Source: Micropterus salmoides (Eukaryota; Chordata; Actinopteri; Centrarchiformes; Centrarchidae). From it: a stretch of DNA of 64,000 bases. The stretch is taken from contig NW_024040485.1 of the NCBI RefSeq assembly GCF_014851395.1, forward strand, positions 9,008,384-9,072,383, read 5' to 3'. Both the position numbers and the translations under genes were made by a program. The notes below the pieces were generated by a model. That model was given only the letters and a program-made list of their open reading frames with translations, was not told the origin of the DNA and made no database searches. Positions 15,301-30,300 of the stretch are shown here, piece by piece (the first letter of the stretch is position 1; every line of letters begins with the position of its first letter).

Positions 15301-18300
15301 AGTGGGAGAACTTGCAAAATAGCAGGGTGTTCAAATACTTATTTTCCTCACTGTATGTTCATATGTGTTCTGGCAATACTTGTTAGTGGTATCAATTAAT
15401 TGTTGGTATTGGTGTTTCATGGAGTTTGCTGAGAAAAATATAGAATATCACTTGAGTTACACTTACACAACATCATACATGGTAAAGTCTATTTCTTGAT
15501 GAGTATCTTTGAGTCTCATTAGGGCTGATTTAGTCCATGAGGAAGTAACATGACTCAGAAAACCATTTAAAATCAGTTCTGGATTAAAAGAAACTCCTGA
15601 CTCCGTCTTTACTGTTTCCAGGAAGCCGTCGCTTAGTATATCATACTATCTAATGTCAATGCATTTCCACAAATTACAGTTACCTCAGGAGTTACCTCTA
15701 TGCTCTGATAATGTCCACTCACTCGCTGTAATGAGCACTCTGCTGTTCCATACCGTACACTATGTTCCATACGAAGTCTGTAGATGTTTATGGTCAGTGA
15801 TGTTCCTCTGTGCCCATACTTTGCGTCTCTTCACTTTGTCTCTGATCTAATCAGGATGGAACGCATTAAGGTGAGGCAGCAAAAGTTTAAGAGGGGCAAG
15901 GAGAGGATGCTGAGCATGGCGCAGGAGTCTGGAGAAGGAAAGACCTTCGTCCAGCCCGAGGAGGATGATGATGATGGTATGATGAAGGCTGCCAGGACTC
16001 TTAGAAAAGTTGATGTTAAGGTTATATGACTGCTAAAGAGTGTATTAATGCCTAATCCACCTAATACATAAACACGTTGTGTAATGATTAATGTATTTTA
16101 TCTAAAAGAGAAACCTAAAAGTGTAAAAATATGCCTTGAAGTTTTGCAGAAGAATTAATTTTCTTATGAAATGTTGCATTGCTGTATTTGTGAAATTTTA
16201 GGAGCACAGCGAACGAAAGCCAAGACCAAAAAAAAGCAGTGGTGGAGGCCGTGGGTTGACCATGCTTCCAGTAGGTTGACCCCAACCTCATTTTTTCTCT
16301 TCCTAGACTCTGATTGGCCCTTGTGTCCTTGACCAGAACACTGAGGATTCCTATACTGCCCCTGGGCTCTGAAAGCGCCAACATAACATTACTCCACCCA
16401 GACTTCAGTCATTTTCTGTCTCTATTTAGGGGCCCTTATAACATGTAGCTCTCATGTAACAGTACACTGTATGTGGAGAGGCACTCCAGTGTCAAGGTGA
16501 TCTATAAAACCCTGTCAGTATTTGTGCAGGGTTGCCTTAAATAGACACGATGAGACGATGAAGAGAAAATGACTAATGGCTGGCGGCTGACATTGTTTAA
16601 AACATAAACTTTATCATTGGTCTCACCTAAAGAGCCCACAGTAGAGAATCACTCTTTTTATTAAAACATTTTCATGCAAAGATATGAAGTCGACTTGCCT
16701 TTATTCTCAGTACTGGAATAAAGGATGAAGAGTTTGTTCATTCTTTGCCCGTAGACATGATCTCCAAACAGGTGTTACCCAGGAGAAAAGACAACAGCAT
16801 GAATGATTGTACCAGTCAGTGAATATCTAAAATGACTACCTTTACGGTCTCTTTGTGGTAAATACAATAAACCCCACCAGCATCTTTCTGAGTCAATACA
16901 GTGGTTGCCTGTTTGGTTTGCACTCATGTCTCATATCGTACTCCACCCCCACATGACATTTTCAAATTATTTCTCCATTTTATCTCTTTGTCATTTGATG
17001 TTTCATCTCCATATCCCAGCATCCTCCCTCACCTCCCACCCACTGTGGTTCTGCTCAAGGACATAAGTCAGCCTTGTCTATCCCATTGCTTCTAACTCTT
17101 AACTACAGCAGACAGGAGTCACTTGCTCTGTCAAGTAGCTTAAAGGTGACTGAGCCTACTACAATAATAGTCTTTAATAGACATTCTTTATTGTGCTTTG
17201 TGCTCATAGTTATATCAGCCAGACTAACATTTACGATATGTTGTGTGTTTTCTATTTGGCATTTTCTGTTTCATCCTCTAATGTCTTTGAAGTTAATGTG
17301 TGTCTATATCATGACTTACTGTATTCTCAGCTAGATGTTTGATGTGTGGTGAATTACGTAGAATTTAACGGTAAGTTTGATTTTCCTGCGTCTTCCTTTC
17401 AGCAGGGGACCCATTTTAATGTTGTGAAAGCGGTGTTTTTACTTCAGCCTCTGTGTGACTAAATGTAACTAAACTTTGCTTTCCGCCCCTCAGTGGTTAG
17501 AAGTGGAGACTATTACTTGTTTGAAACTGACAGTGAGGAGGAAGAGGAGGAGGAGGAGAAAAAAGACGATGAACTGCCCAAGAAGTCGGCATTTCAGGTG
17601 ACTTCAAGTAGTGGCTCATTTTTCCATCAGTTTCAGTGTGAAACAAGATTCTAGTTCTGTCTCTGTCACAGTAATTTAATAATTTTTTATTACTGATTAA
17701 CAAAGTATATTTACTCAAGTACTGTACAGGTTGAAGTACTGGCACTTTCTTCAATATTTCCATTTTGTATGACTTTATACGTCAGAGGGAAATGTTGTAC
17801 TTTTTACTCCATTACATTTATTGTATCCAGCGGTGGAAAAAATACTCAGATCCTTTACTTAAGTAAAAGTACCAATACAATAATGTAAAAAAATTTAAAA
17901 GTCCTGAATTTAGAGTCCTACTTGAAGCTATTGTAACCAATGAATTCCAGAAGCAGTGTTGTTATATTTGTTGTAATTCGTTATACCTCCAGCAGCAATC
18001 AATAAATCAAATGCTCTGACGCAAAAATGAAAACAATCTGGTATCTGTGGCTGTTAAAGGACTGTATTAAACATAAAACCAGTGTTTAGTTGTGACTTGT
18101 CACATTTCAGATGCATTGTTTCATCTAAACAGTTTGAAGCCAAGAGTTGTAAAACTATCCAATATTTCACAAAAAAGCAGATTAGAGAATCGGAACTTTG
18201 TCTATTCTTCTTTCCTCTCTCAGTAATCATCTCAGGAACACTCAAATTTATCTTGTGACCCTTTCGAAGTGCCCAACCCCTAGGTTGGCAACTCCTGGAA

Positions 18301-21300
18301 TAAATGAACACTATATAAAGTATTTAAAACTAGCCCACTTTGACCCAAATTCTGTCCACACCACTGCCACAAAGCAGGTAGGCAGGTTGGTAGTTCATTA
18401 ACAATGTGTTGTTTTTATAAGCTTATGCAAAATGTAAAATTTTAATCTGAAAAGAAACTTGTAACTGCAGGTGTCAGCTAAATGTACTGAAGTAAAAGGT
18501 ACACGGTTTCCCTCATTCAATAAACTAAGAGAATAGGATGCATTGCTTGCAAAGTTAAAAATACTGCTGAACTTTGCTTTTCATACATGTTAATTTTGCT
18601 GTTAATTCTAAAAAAGTGACTTTTAATGGATTATTTTACTTTGTGAAATTGCTATTTTAACAACCGATTAAAGAGGTAAAAGTTTTCAATACTAACATTC
18701 TGCTAATTTTCCCCTATACTAGAAGTCTTCTCTTGTTCCCTGTCTCTAACAAGGTTAACTTCTGTTGTTTCTAATAATATAAAAATCACTTTCTACTAAT
18801 CTTCTCCCACTCTTGTTGTCTTTCTGTAGCGAGCTATTGGGAAGTTTGTCTCTGCTGTTCTGGCTTTGCCCAAGTCTATCATTAAGCTGCCTAAAACTAT
18901 ACTGCAGTATGTAGTCAAGGCAGGCAAGGTACTCACCACCTAACACAGCTTGTCTGAACACTTGTCACTTTCACGTCAGCAAATGTCAGCAAATCTCCTT
19001 TCCAGCTCACGTTCATGCGAACACAAATTTGGCATAAATCATAAACTGGAATGGAAATGCTTCATCCTCTGCTCCTTTGCTTGATGTTGGACTGGATGCA
19101 TGAACTGGAGCTTTATTCTGAAATGGTCTTGGTTGTGTTATGTGTTTCCTGTCTGTTTTGACCCTTTGGTCTACTGCTTTGAGCCTAGAGCATTTGTGAG
19201 TTATGATCAGTGTAGCAACCACAGTATTAGCAGTTAGCATTTTGGCTTTGTCTCTATTGAGAGACGGGGGGGTCCTTCAGTCTGCATGTCAAAGTGTGCT
19301 TGGGCATAATACTGAACCCCAAATTGTAAACTGTGTGTGAATGTTTCTGTTTCTGATGAGCAGTTGGCACCTTGGCTTCTGCCAGCAGCATATGAATGTG
19401 TGTGAATTGGTGAATATGACATTGTAAAGCGCTTTCAATGGTTGGACTAGACTAGAAAGGCGCTTTACAAATACAGACCATTTACATTTTATGTGTTTTG
19501 TCTTACACTGGTGGTTGTGCATGTTTCACTGTATTAACAGAAAAAGTGTTCATTCTTGATAATATTGACAGCTATTTTCTTTGGGATACCATGCATTTTA
19601 AGACTGCAGAGTATCAAAACTTGCTTGAGATAGGCAGTGAATCACCGGGAATATTAGGTCATCTTTGTTGTTTTAATAAAGTTTTTACTGGACTGTTTTG
19701 ATCAAGCTTTCTTGCGTGCATTTAAGGGATCTATGTGAGTCTACTGCTACTATTTTATGTTAAGGTAATTTTGAAAAGTCATGGTACTGTTTTGAAAATA
19801 GTCTGTAATATGAAGTCTACCTGCTTTGTAATTAATAGACGTAAACGTGCAAAACCACCATGCATTGGTATTTTTCCTTTTTCTTATTTTGTCCTTGCAT
19901 GATAAACCTCAGTGACACGTTTTCTCCACATCCTTTTATAAATACTAAATTCGTTCTCTCTGTTCTCCAGTTTCTTTATCACGCCTGGATCACAGATCCC
20001 AAAGCTGCCCTGAGGGCACGAGGCAAAGAGAAACGCAAATTCTGGAAAAAATACACCAAGGGAGTTAGACACAGAAAAAGCAAGAAAGATGGTAAGCAAG
20101 TTCTAGAGACAAGAAACTTGTGAAACAAACTTAAAAACACCACAAAACACCACGTGAGTTGTCTTTACTGTACTTCAGCAGGTCATGTGGCCATAGAGGT
20201 TGGTGAGCTCTCAGATGGGCAAGAAAAAGGAGAAGAGAACAAGAAGTCTGGTGCTCCAGGTTGGTTCCTCCTCAAGAAAAATATTGACTTGATTTTGTGC
20301 TGTTGAGTTCCTCAGTCTGAAAATGCTCTAGCGCCTGACTCGAGATACTGAATGAGGAATATAATCATGAAGAACCTAAATGCGGTATTGATCACTACTG
20401 TATGTCTGTTTTGATCTTTTGATCTTTCTTTGGCTGTGATATAAGCCATACTAAGCCGTACTACGAAAGGTGGATAGGTGTTAACCGAGGTCTGTCGCCA
20501 TGGCAATTTACGCCGCATCTCTAAACTGCTCCGAGCTGGTTTTGTTCGTGGTTAACTCGAGGTTACCCTGTGTACGTGGACTAGACACCACATCTGTACT
20601 CAGTGTTAATGATGAGAAGTTGGATATTAATACATAACACTTGATAAAATATATTTAGGTTTCATCCTGATTTGTTTCACTGCGATTGCAGCTGAAATGA
20701 AGTTACTTACGTTCATACAGCGAGCCCTGCAGCCTCTGTGATTAATTAACAGGACAGTTTCTTAGATGTAGCTCATCTGTAGGCTATAATTGAAAGTATT
20801 TTCACATATTTAGATTGCCTATTTTATGTGTCCAAAAATACGGAGCCAGGTTGGGGGTTAATAAATTCAGAAAAAAACCCTAGATGAGAGTGTCAAATTT
20901 ACAAGAACAAAAAGTCCGAAATTCCCGGAAATTAAAGTCACAAAAAATCTAAATCACTCTGGTGTTTTCATCTGAATATGCCCAATCCACAGCAAAGTCA
21001 CTAAGGTGCATGATAGTGATTGTGGGCTAAACTCACAAGTATTTCCTCACTGCTAAATCCGATTATGAAGTCTAATATAACTTTCCACTGCACATAATAC
21101 ACTGCAGAGGTGTGTGTGTGTGTGATGTTGCAGACTTGCAAAGTGAAGTTTCTCTCATAAATGTGAGAATATTCAAGTTATTTACTTGTATAATAGTGGA
21201 AATTAAATTTCGAATTTTGATTATTACAACACTCCACTGGCTCCTTTTTTTCTGTTACAATGGACATAATGTGCAAATGTACATTTACATCTTAATCATA

Positions 21301-24300
21301 TTACACATACAAGAAGGGCCCATAAAATACATTTGAAGTACAATAAGAACACTGTGAAGATAATTAGGCTACACATTTACTCCATGCGATGCCAACAAGC
21401 CTCCCTGGCTTTGTCGGCCACCACAGTATTAGATTTTTCCATTAACATGTATTTACATTCATCATATCCTGACACAATCAACGTGCATTCTTCTGGAGAA
21501 ATACGGAGCATGCGCCGTTGAGAAAAAACTCTGCCTGCACGGCCGAACACGCCCCTTTAATGTGAACGCGCACCAACTCCAAGTTAGCAGCGGGTTAACA
21601 CAGACCAAACAACATCTTGTTCACCGTTGTGTTACCGTTTAACACCAGCGTAACAACAACGTCTGATAACCCTGGGTTAACTCTGAGTAGGTTTGAATAC
21701 TCCTTTCATAGTACAGGCCACAGAAAACAAAACAGACAGTACAGACAGGGTACACAGACAGGGGTAAACACTAAAACATGAACTAAGGCACAAAACTAAA
21801 ACGCAAGACTAAGAACTAAGATAAGAAAACAGGAAATGAGACAGAACTGGTAAAGGGAACTAAACTGAACATGAGAATAACAAGGTATTTACATTACATT
21901 TATCTGACGCTTTTATCCAAAGCGACTTACAATTGCTATTTAGGTCAGAGGTCGCACACCTCTGGAGCAACGAGGGGTTAAGTGTCTTGCTCAGGGACAC
22001 GTTGGTGGACACGGTGTCACAGATGGGAATTGAACCCGGGTCTCTCACACCTAAGGCGTGTGTCTTACCCACTGTTCACACCACCGCGCCTACAGGACCG
22101 AAGAAACACAGAACCCCAAACCATAAAACAGACTAAAACAGGAAAAACATGAACACAAAACCACATTCCTAACATCCTTGGTTGTCTTTCCTTCTGATGA
22201 CAGATCATGAGAGAAATTATCAGTGTGCTCTGTGAAGTTCAGTAATGACAGTTTGCATAATTTCTTCATATCATACATAAAAAAATCTGCTTTTTCGCAC
22301 TGCTATTTGGAGCCTCTAATTTGCGAGTTCTTCAGTTTACATTTGTGTCATTTGCTCTCCCTCAGATAACATCATAAAGCGAGTGTTCAACATCATAAAG
22401 TTCACCTGGGTGCTTTTCCAGACTACAGTGGACAGCTTTACCAAGTGGATGAACGACATGTGCAGGGAGTACATCGACATCTCCACTGTGCTGCGTATAG
22501 AGCGCTGCATGCTGACCCGAGAGGTCAAAAAGGTACCAAGAACCTCCGCATCGACTTTTGACATGTAGAAGAAGAGTTATCTTGGTTTTAAAAGCAGTTT
22601 TTAAATTTGAATTTGCCTTGTTTAAAATAATTCATAAGCTAATTCAAGGATATTAGTGTGATTAAGAGAACCAGTACATGGTTAACTTCTCTCCTCTTAC
22701 CAGGGCAATGTGCCGTCCAGAGAGAGCATCCACGTCTACTACCAGAAGGCCATGAGGCTCAACATGTCCAGGCAGGCCAGTATGGATCAGCTAAGTGAGG
22801 ACGAATCCGCCTCGGGCTCCAACAGGGTTCGAAGAAGGAGAGGAGGCTACCGCATGGAGAGCCAGGACTCCACAGCATCCAGAGACAGCATATCCAGGTA
22901 CACAGAGCCTCAGCAAGGCAAAACTGGATACCAGATGAGTCCCCATCGTGAAATGTTATAGGGAGTGTGTAGGAATGTTTGCCAGTCCTGAAAGAGACAA
23001 CGAAATAATAGATTCCCTCCTTAACTTTCTGCCTCCTTTTTCTCCAGGCATGAGACATTTGTTGTTGTTTTTTTCAGGTCTTAAGGTTAAGCAAATTTTA
23101 AATAAGCTATCAAAACACATATTTTAATGAAATAAACATGTTAGGAATGTCTGGACAGGACAACGATATGTTTTAGTTTTCAGCATGCCCAGCCATGCAT
23201 TAGTAAAGATTTGTTACAATTTTCCTGCATCACGAATACAGAGATTCATGTTTTTCATTCAGTTCATTGCCAAGGAGGAAGTGAGGGAAAACATATGGAT
23301 AAATTCACATGGGAGTATATTAGATGGTCACTGAAATTACTAAAAAGTATATTGTCTTACTTACCTATTGTGCTATCAAGATATGCTGAAAGTTTTGGTT
23401 TTATTTGTCCTGGTTAAATGGCAACATGACATAAAATAACACTTAAAATTGCCAACAACATTTGTGAATTGGAGCTTTCAAAGCTGTGAGCGCCACAAAC
23501 AATATTCCTTTTACCTCCATTGTATTGATATGGATGGAAAAATGTCCTTCTTTGCTGCATCTCGTGTTTGTTATGGTCATGTGATGAAGTAAACATGAAG
23601 ATCATTTCCCTGCTCATTTTAATGTTAAGGTTGGGTTAAATGCATCCTTTTTCTGTCTGTCTTTTTTTTACACAGCATAAAGGGAATCCCCTTTCTGTGT
23701 AACGTAACGTACATCCCATTTCATTTTTCTCACCACTGATCATTGCATCTGTCACTCTCACCCCCTCTCAGTGCCCAAACCGAGGCAACCACACTGTTTT
23801 CTCGCCAATCCACCCTGGAAGACCTCGATGGAATGCCAGAGTGCATTCCCAAAACCAGCGAGCGCGCCAGGCCCAAACTGCGCAAGATGTACGGCCTGGA
23901 CATGTCCAATTCATCAATGGACAGTTGCAGCAGCTTCATGTCCAGGTGCCTGGCCTCTACATCGCCCACTAGCATGAACAAGATCATTGCATCTCCTGTT
24001 TGTGCCTCTTTATCAAAATATTTTCAGTTGAATCATTGCACTGTGCCATCACCACCCCATTTATTCAGTCACACTTTACTTTAACCCTCCTATTTAACAT
24101 ATATAAACAGTATATAAACATTTAATAAGTGAATGTTTATGAATGTATTTGTCAACAATTGTAACACAGATCATCAGTGACAATACAATACTGTAAAGCA
24201 CAGAAATTATATAAAATATGTCCCCATAGGCGCAGTTAAATGTTATATCTGCTTAAAACTACATTATAGCATTTTTAAAATGTTTATTTTATATAATGCT

Positions 24301-27300
24301 TATAGCTTTTTTTCCTTTTTAAAAAGAAAAACCCTGACCTCATCTGTGGGTAGGGTGTCGCATAAAAAATCTAATTCCAGTAAATCAAGTGGATTAAAAA
24401 TAAGGGTTTAATAAATTTGGGTTGGTAAATTATAACAATACACCGATGTATATTGGCACTGCGAGACAGACGTCCAGTTTTTAAATTTCCACTGAACCGA
24501 AAGACTCCAACACAGATTGATACAATCCCCGCTGTTTTTGTCTCCTGCAGTGAAGCGACCCAGTGTGTCACGCTCTTCTCCAGACAGGGCACCGCTGACG
24601 TCATAGAAGAAGTGGAGGACGAGCATGATCAAGAGGAAGATAAGCAGCAGGTTCCCTGTGAATCCCAACAGCTAGGTGAGAGTCAGGGGGCTGAGGGCGG
24701 CCCCTGGAGTGATAGAGAACCCATGGAGAGACAGGATGAGGGCCAGGAGGGACTGGAAGGTGAGGAGGGAGTAGAGGTTTCAAAGGACCATGAGAGAAAA
24801 GACAGAGAAGAGGCTCCCTGGGATTCCTTTGGCCTAGATGAGGGCCCCTCCCTCCGGCCGGAGGAGGCAGAGTCTGCCGCTTCTGCCCAGGAGAAGGACT
24901 ACATCACTGAGATTCAGGACGAGGGAGGACATCAGGATTTCATGCAGACAGGGGGACGAGTAGGGTTCCTCTACACCCCTGATACAGATGCTTCTAAAAC
25001 GTCTGATGCGGACGTGCCTCCCAGCTACAGCAAGGCAGTCAGCTTTGACCGTCTAGAAGTTAGTGACGACGAGAGTGACATGGATAGGAAGAGGCGTATG
25101 GTTATGACCTCTGACAGCCGCTCAGACAGCAGGTCAGACATCATGTTGCCCTCTATGACCACTGAGCTCACCGCCAGCGAGTTGCTGCTCAACAAGTAAG
25201 TCCAACAACAACTAAAGCCTGTTTAGCATGAAGCCAGAACAGAATAAACAGTTATTTGCCTGAGATGCTGCAGATTCATGATGATTAAAAAAAAAACCTT
25301 AAACTGAACTATTTTCCTTTTGAGTACTTCCTGAAAAATATCCAAAACCGTCGAAGTTGCTATTTCATGCTTTATTTATCAATCAGATATTACCTGATTT
25401 AAATCATAACTTTGCAATCTTCGAAAAAATGATATTACACTTTAGACTAATTGTCACTTTATCAACCTTCATGTGTGGTTGAAACACTGACACATTTGAG
25501 AAGTTTGATCCATGATTGCAGGCATTTTCAATACAAGAATAATCTGCAAGATTAGAATAATTGCAAAGCGCCAAGTAAAGGAAATAATAAATCCATTATT
25601 CATGTTTCTCTCATGCTTTACAATCAGGACAGTAATCAAACAACGAATCCATCTCTCTGTGTTTGTCCAGGATGTTTTATGATGAGGAGCTGGAGCAGTC
25701 AGATACGTTCTACCAAAAACAGCCTCTGATCCTCCAGCTCTGCTACGCCCTCTACAACATGCTGGTGGCCAACTCAGAGATGGTGTGCTACCTGGTCATC
25801 ATCATCAACCACATGGTGTCGGCCTCCTGCGCCACCCTGGTCCTTCCCATCACCATCTTCCTCTGGGCCATGCTGTCAGTGCCCCGGCCCAGCAAGCGCT
25901 ACTGGATGACTGCCATCGTCTATACTGAGGTAGAGTCGGATACAAAGATGTAATTTCCAAAACAACAACTTTTCAAAAACAACAAGGCTCTCGTACAGAT
26001 CTGGACTAAATTGTTTCTGCTGTCCACAATGATTGGCAGAAAGTTAAGACAAACATTGAAAGCATTTGTTATATTTTTAACACTTTTTGACTAACATGAA
26101 TGAATAACACCTATAAGGTAGGAGTATAAACATTAATTAGTTGCATTAGGCTGGACAGGAGAGAGACAAATGCATAAAGTCTAAGAGTAAGATCAGAGTT
26201 CACTTATTATTTTTTATACAGCAGTCTCTCTTATGATTCATTGGAAAACTTTGACATAGTCCCGACAGCTTCACCGACATTACTTTCATTTTCCCTCTAG
26301 GTCACAATCGTCGTCAAGTACTTCTTTCAGTTTGGCTTCTTCCCCTTCAACCAGAACAAGATAGATAAGAATAAACCATATCACCCTCCCAACATCATCG
26401 GTGTGGAGAAGAAGGATGGCTACGTCCACTACGACCTGATCCAGTTACTGGCTCTCTTCTTCCACAGATCCATTCTGAAGGTGCCTGCAAACACAAAATA
26501 TTTAATATTAATATAATTTAAATATTAATTTGTGCATCATATTCAAGGATATGAATGGTGATAGTTTACATTTTTCTTAATGTAGTTGTTGTCTGAAGAC
26601 CAAAACCAACAATGACGAGAATAAATGAACAAGTATTGTGCCATGTAACATGTGACATTCCAAGTGATGGGAAACAAAATCTTTTTTTGTGTAAATATTT
26701 AATCAAAAGTTTATGTGAAGCTAATATGAAGCTTCACCAGTAAATCAAATTTAATGGGTGTCGTCGACAGTTACAGTCTTTTTAGTACAAAAGTCCCTCT
26801 TTGTGTTCTTATGGAACTTCTTTAAGATATCCACTTGATGTATTTCAGAATGAGGACTCTGAACTGTGTTACACTGGAATTGCATTAGGAAGGGATCATT
26901 TAATGGCCAGTATTAACAGGAAGAATTAACACAGCAAGCGAAACCTGTTGCAGTGTTCATAAGGGCACCTCACTAAGACAAACTTGAACTTTTGTGAACC
27001 TATTCTTCAATGCTGATGATACTCTATATTTCCAACACACCGCTGGCTTAAATAATAATATAGTGAGTTATTAAGAATTAATTTACAGACAACTGAAAAC
27101 CAACAAGAAAAATAGGAAAATGCTAACAAAAGGACATTTCGCTGGTTGGTTATGTATCTGTCGTCAGGGAGGAACCCCTGTTATATTTGTTTTTAGCAAC
27201 ACAGGATGGCTTATTTCCAATATTAAATAAAAGGCCTATATTTAGCAGATTTAGGTATGTGTGTGTCCCTGCTGCACAGAGATATCTAGAAGATTTCTCT

Positions 27301-30300
27301 CCATCTGTTTGTTGCCGTTTTCCGTCTTTCTCAACAAATAAAAGAAACTCTGTAGACTGTCCTGTTAGCTCTTAATGGAACACCGTGACTGATTGTTTGG
27401 GATGTACTGTCAAACGTGTGTGTATGCAACTGCACTCCCGGTGCCAGACTCTCAATTAACTGGACATACACGGTCTTAAAAAACCCTGAATTTTTCCTCC
27501 TCTTTGCATTTCCAGTGCCACGGTCTATGGGACGAGGACGACCCCAAAGAAAGGAAAGAGCCCTCACGTCAGAGTGAGTCAGAGGACGAGAGAAGAGATG
27601 AGGAGCAGAGTGAAAAGGAGTCTGAAACTGAGTCCTCACTGTTCAATGAGAGAAGAGGCTCCACTCACACCTTGAGATCCATGAGCTTTGGGACCTCCAT
27701 TGATTCAGGACATGTCCAGGTGCACCTCCCACAACAGCAGACCTACCAGCGCCGCAAGAGTTCCAGCGGAGGCTCGCACATCTCTCACCGATCTCTCCAC
27801 TCCTCTGCAAGGTCCAAGAGAGGTGAAGATCCTTGCCTATTGTCTATATCCTAGTACTAACTAGACAGCTGGTTCAACAATTAACTCTCCTCTCTAGTGA
27901 GCATAAATGTTACTCTTCAATAATAATCAACAACAATAATAAATAGAAGGAAATAGAAGGGTTACTATCACGAAAAACACAATTCCTTGTGGTCTCCAGC
28001 CCTGAACCTTGGATTAGGTCTCTGTGTTTGTGGATCTCAGGCTGTATCAGTGACTCAGTGCCTCGTCACGGTTCATTTACAGCTCGAAATGTAAATTGTT
28101 TCCACAGGAAGTACAGCTTCCCACAACAGCAGCCGCAAGGAAGGCAGCGAGGCCAGCGTCCATCAGAAGACCCGCAAACAGATGATCATGGAGAAGCTGA
28201 GGGAGCAGCTCCTCAAAGGGAAAGCTTTCATCCTAAAGCGGTACGGTGAAGCGTTGGTGGTTCTCATTGCTCCACCCACAGCTGCTTACCGGCCAACAGT
28301 CATGACTGTGATTATACAAGAAAGTGTGTAACTTTATGAGGGCACTGATGAGAACTGTGCTCAGCAAATATTCTAGACGAATAATGGAGGATGCACTGTG
28401 GATAATTATATCAGTGATACAGCAGCTAAAACCTTTCAAAGCTCTAAATTTAGACCTTTAATTACAGCATTCCCGTTAGGCCAGTCAGTGTCATTTTTGT
28501 GAGTGCTGTTATTGTTATTGTTCTAAATTTAATAACAGTGGAACAAGTGGTTTCTGAGACATTACGTCTAGAACAGTAGCTGAAACACATAGCGAACATC
28601 ATCATTTATGTTCTCTCAAATTAAGGCCAGTGTTGTCTGACAGACTGATGTAGTTATTTAACTTTTATTTAGCCATCAGTGCCTCAGTGATATTTAAATA
28701 TCTTTATTGTCCTAAATGAAATTATGTCATAGGCCAAGAACAGACTAACAACACAAGACAGAGAACACAAAATATGATGATGATAATAATCAGATATCAG
28801 AATCAGATAATAGGATAATGAGAGGATCTTAGGATCGCAGAATCAATGATCATTTTCTAAATCACTTCTCAAAATCTAACTTAAAAAAAGGCTTTTTATT
28901 ACTATTAGCATACTGTTTTTATTTCCAGCATGTCTTACCAGTTTTATTGTTATTGATGTTTATCTGACATTATTTTTGTATTTATTTTTTTATGTGCTTC
29001 ATTGCAGTCCTGACATGTTTCAATCCTGCAGCAATTATTTTTAGAGCTACTGCAGAAGGTTGCAGGCAGAGGGTTCAGTTCAGTTCTGACTTGAGGAACT
29101 CCTGGGAATGTAGTACATGGCTGTTGACAGATTTTACAGACTGTTTTATTGTTTTACAGACTGGTTTATTGTTTAAGTGAGGGATGACAGGACCATTTTC
29201 ACCACCTGTGTAATTACTCATAATAACATTGTTTCTTTTTTTAATGTTCTTTATCTACTCCCGTTCTTTATAGGTTCATGGAGATCTACCTTCCTATGAA
29301 GCAGTTCTTCTATAACTTGATCCATCCAGAGTACAGTGCAGTCACAGACGTCTATGTGCTGATGTTCCTCGCTGACACGGTGGATTTCATAATCATTGTG
29401 TTCGGATTCTGGGCATTTGGTGTAGGTTTTAAAATTAGATTTAAAATAAATAAATGTTTCACCTGAATCCATAAACAAAATCTGACTTCTGACAAAGTTA
29501 ACATCTCTTTGTATATCGCTTCTAGAAACACTCTGCTGCAGACATCACGTCGTCTCTGTCGGAGGATCAGGTGCCGGGACCTTTCCTGGTCATGGTCCTG
29601 ATCCAGTTTGGGACTATGGTGGTGGACAGGGCCCTCTACCTCAGAAAGTCTGTCGTGGGCAAGGTCATCTTCCAGGTCATCCTGCTCTTTGGCATCCACT
29701 TCTGGATGTTCTTTATCCTGCCAATAGTCACAGAAAAGTAAGAAATCATCCATTCTTCACATTAGATATGTTTGGTATATAACCTAAAGTCGTTAGGTTT
29801 CCTGATTAAATTGATTAAAGTTCAATATTTTGAGGTGCCCTGGTTAAAAAATAGTGTCCTGGGTTTAAAATATAGCTTAGGATCTTTGATGCATTCATCT
29901 GCCTTTTCTGTCTGTTACTATTCAAATAAAGAAAAACCTGTTTAAACTATGTTCTGCATTAATACCAAGTTTGATAATGAATGTTTTACAGCTGAAATAA
30001 ATTTATTTTGTCCTGCTTTGCTTTGCAATCAAGTTATTGAGAGAAGAGTCTTTGTGCTGCCTCTAAATGAAAAAAAGAACCAAACTAATGCCTTCTCTTC
30101 CCCCTCGCAGGCGTTTCAGCGAGAACAAAGTCGCTCAGATGTGGTATTTTGTCAAGTGCATCTACTTTGGGCTGTCAGCCTATCAGATACGCTGTGGTTA
30201 TCCCACCCGCGTTTTGGGAAACTTCCTCACCAAGAGCTACAATTATGTCAACCTCTTCCTGTTTCAAGGGTGAGTTACGCTGAAGAAAGTATCATTTCTT

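Noticed and set aside
21890..22093. Possible tRNA gene on the minus strand
   Set aside because: A and B boxes exist but the cloverleaf is not complete and the tail is a fish SINE tail.
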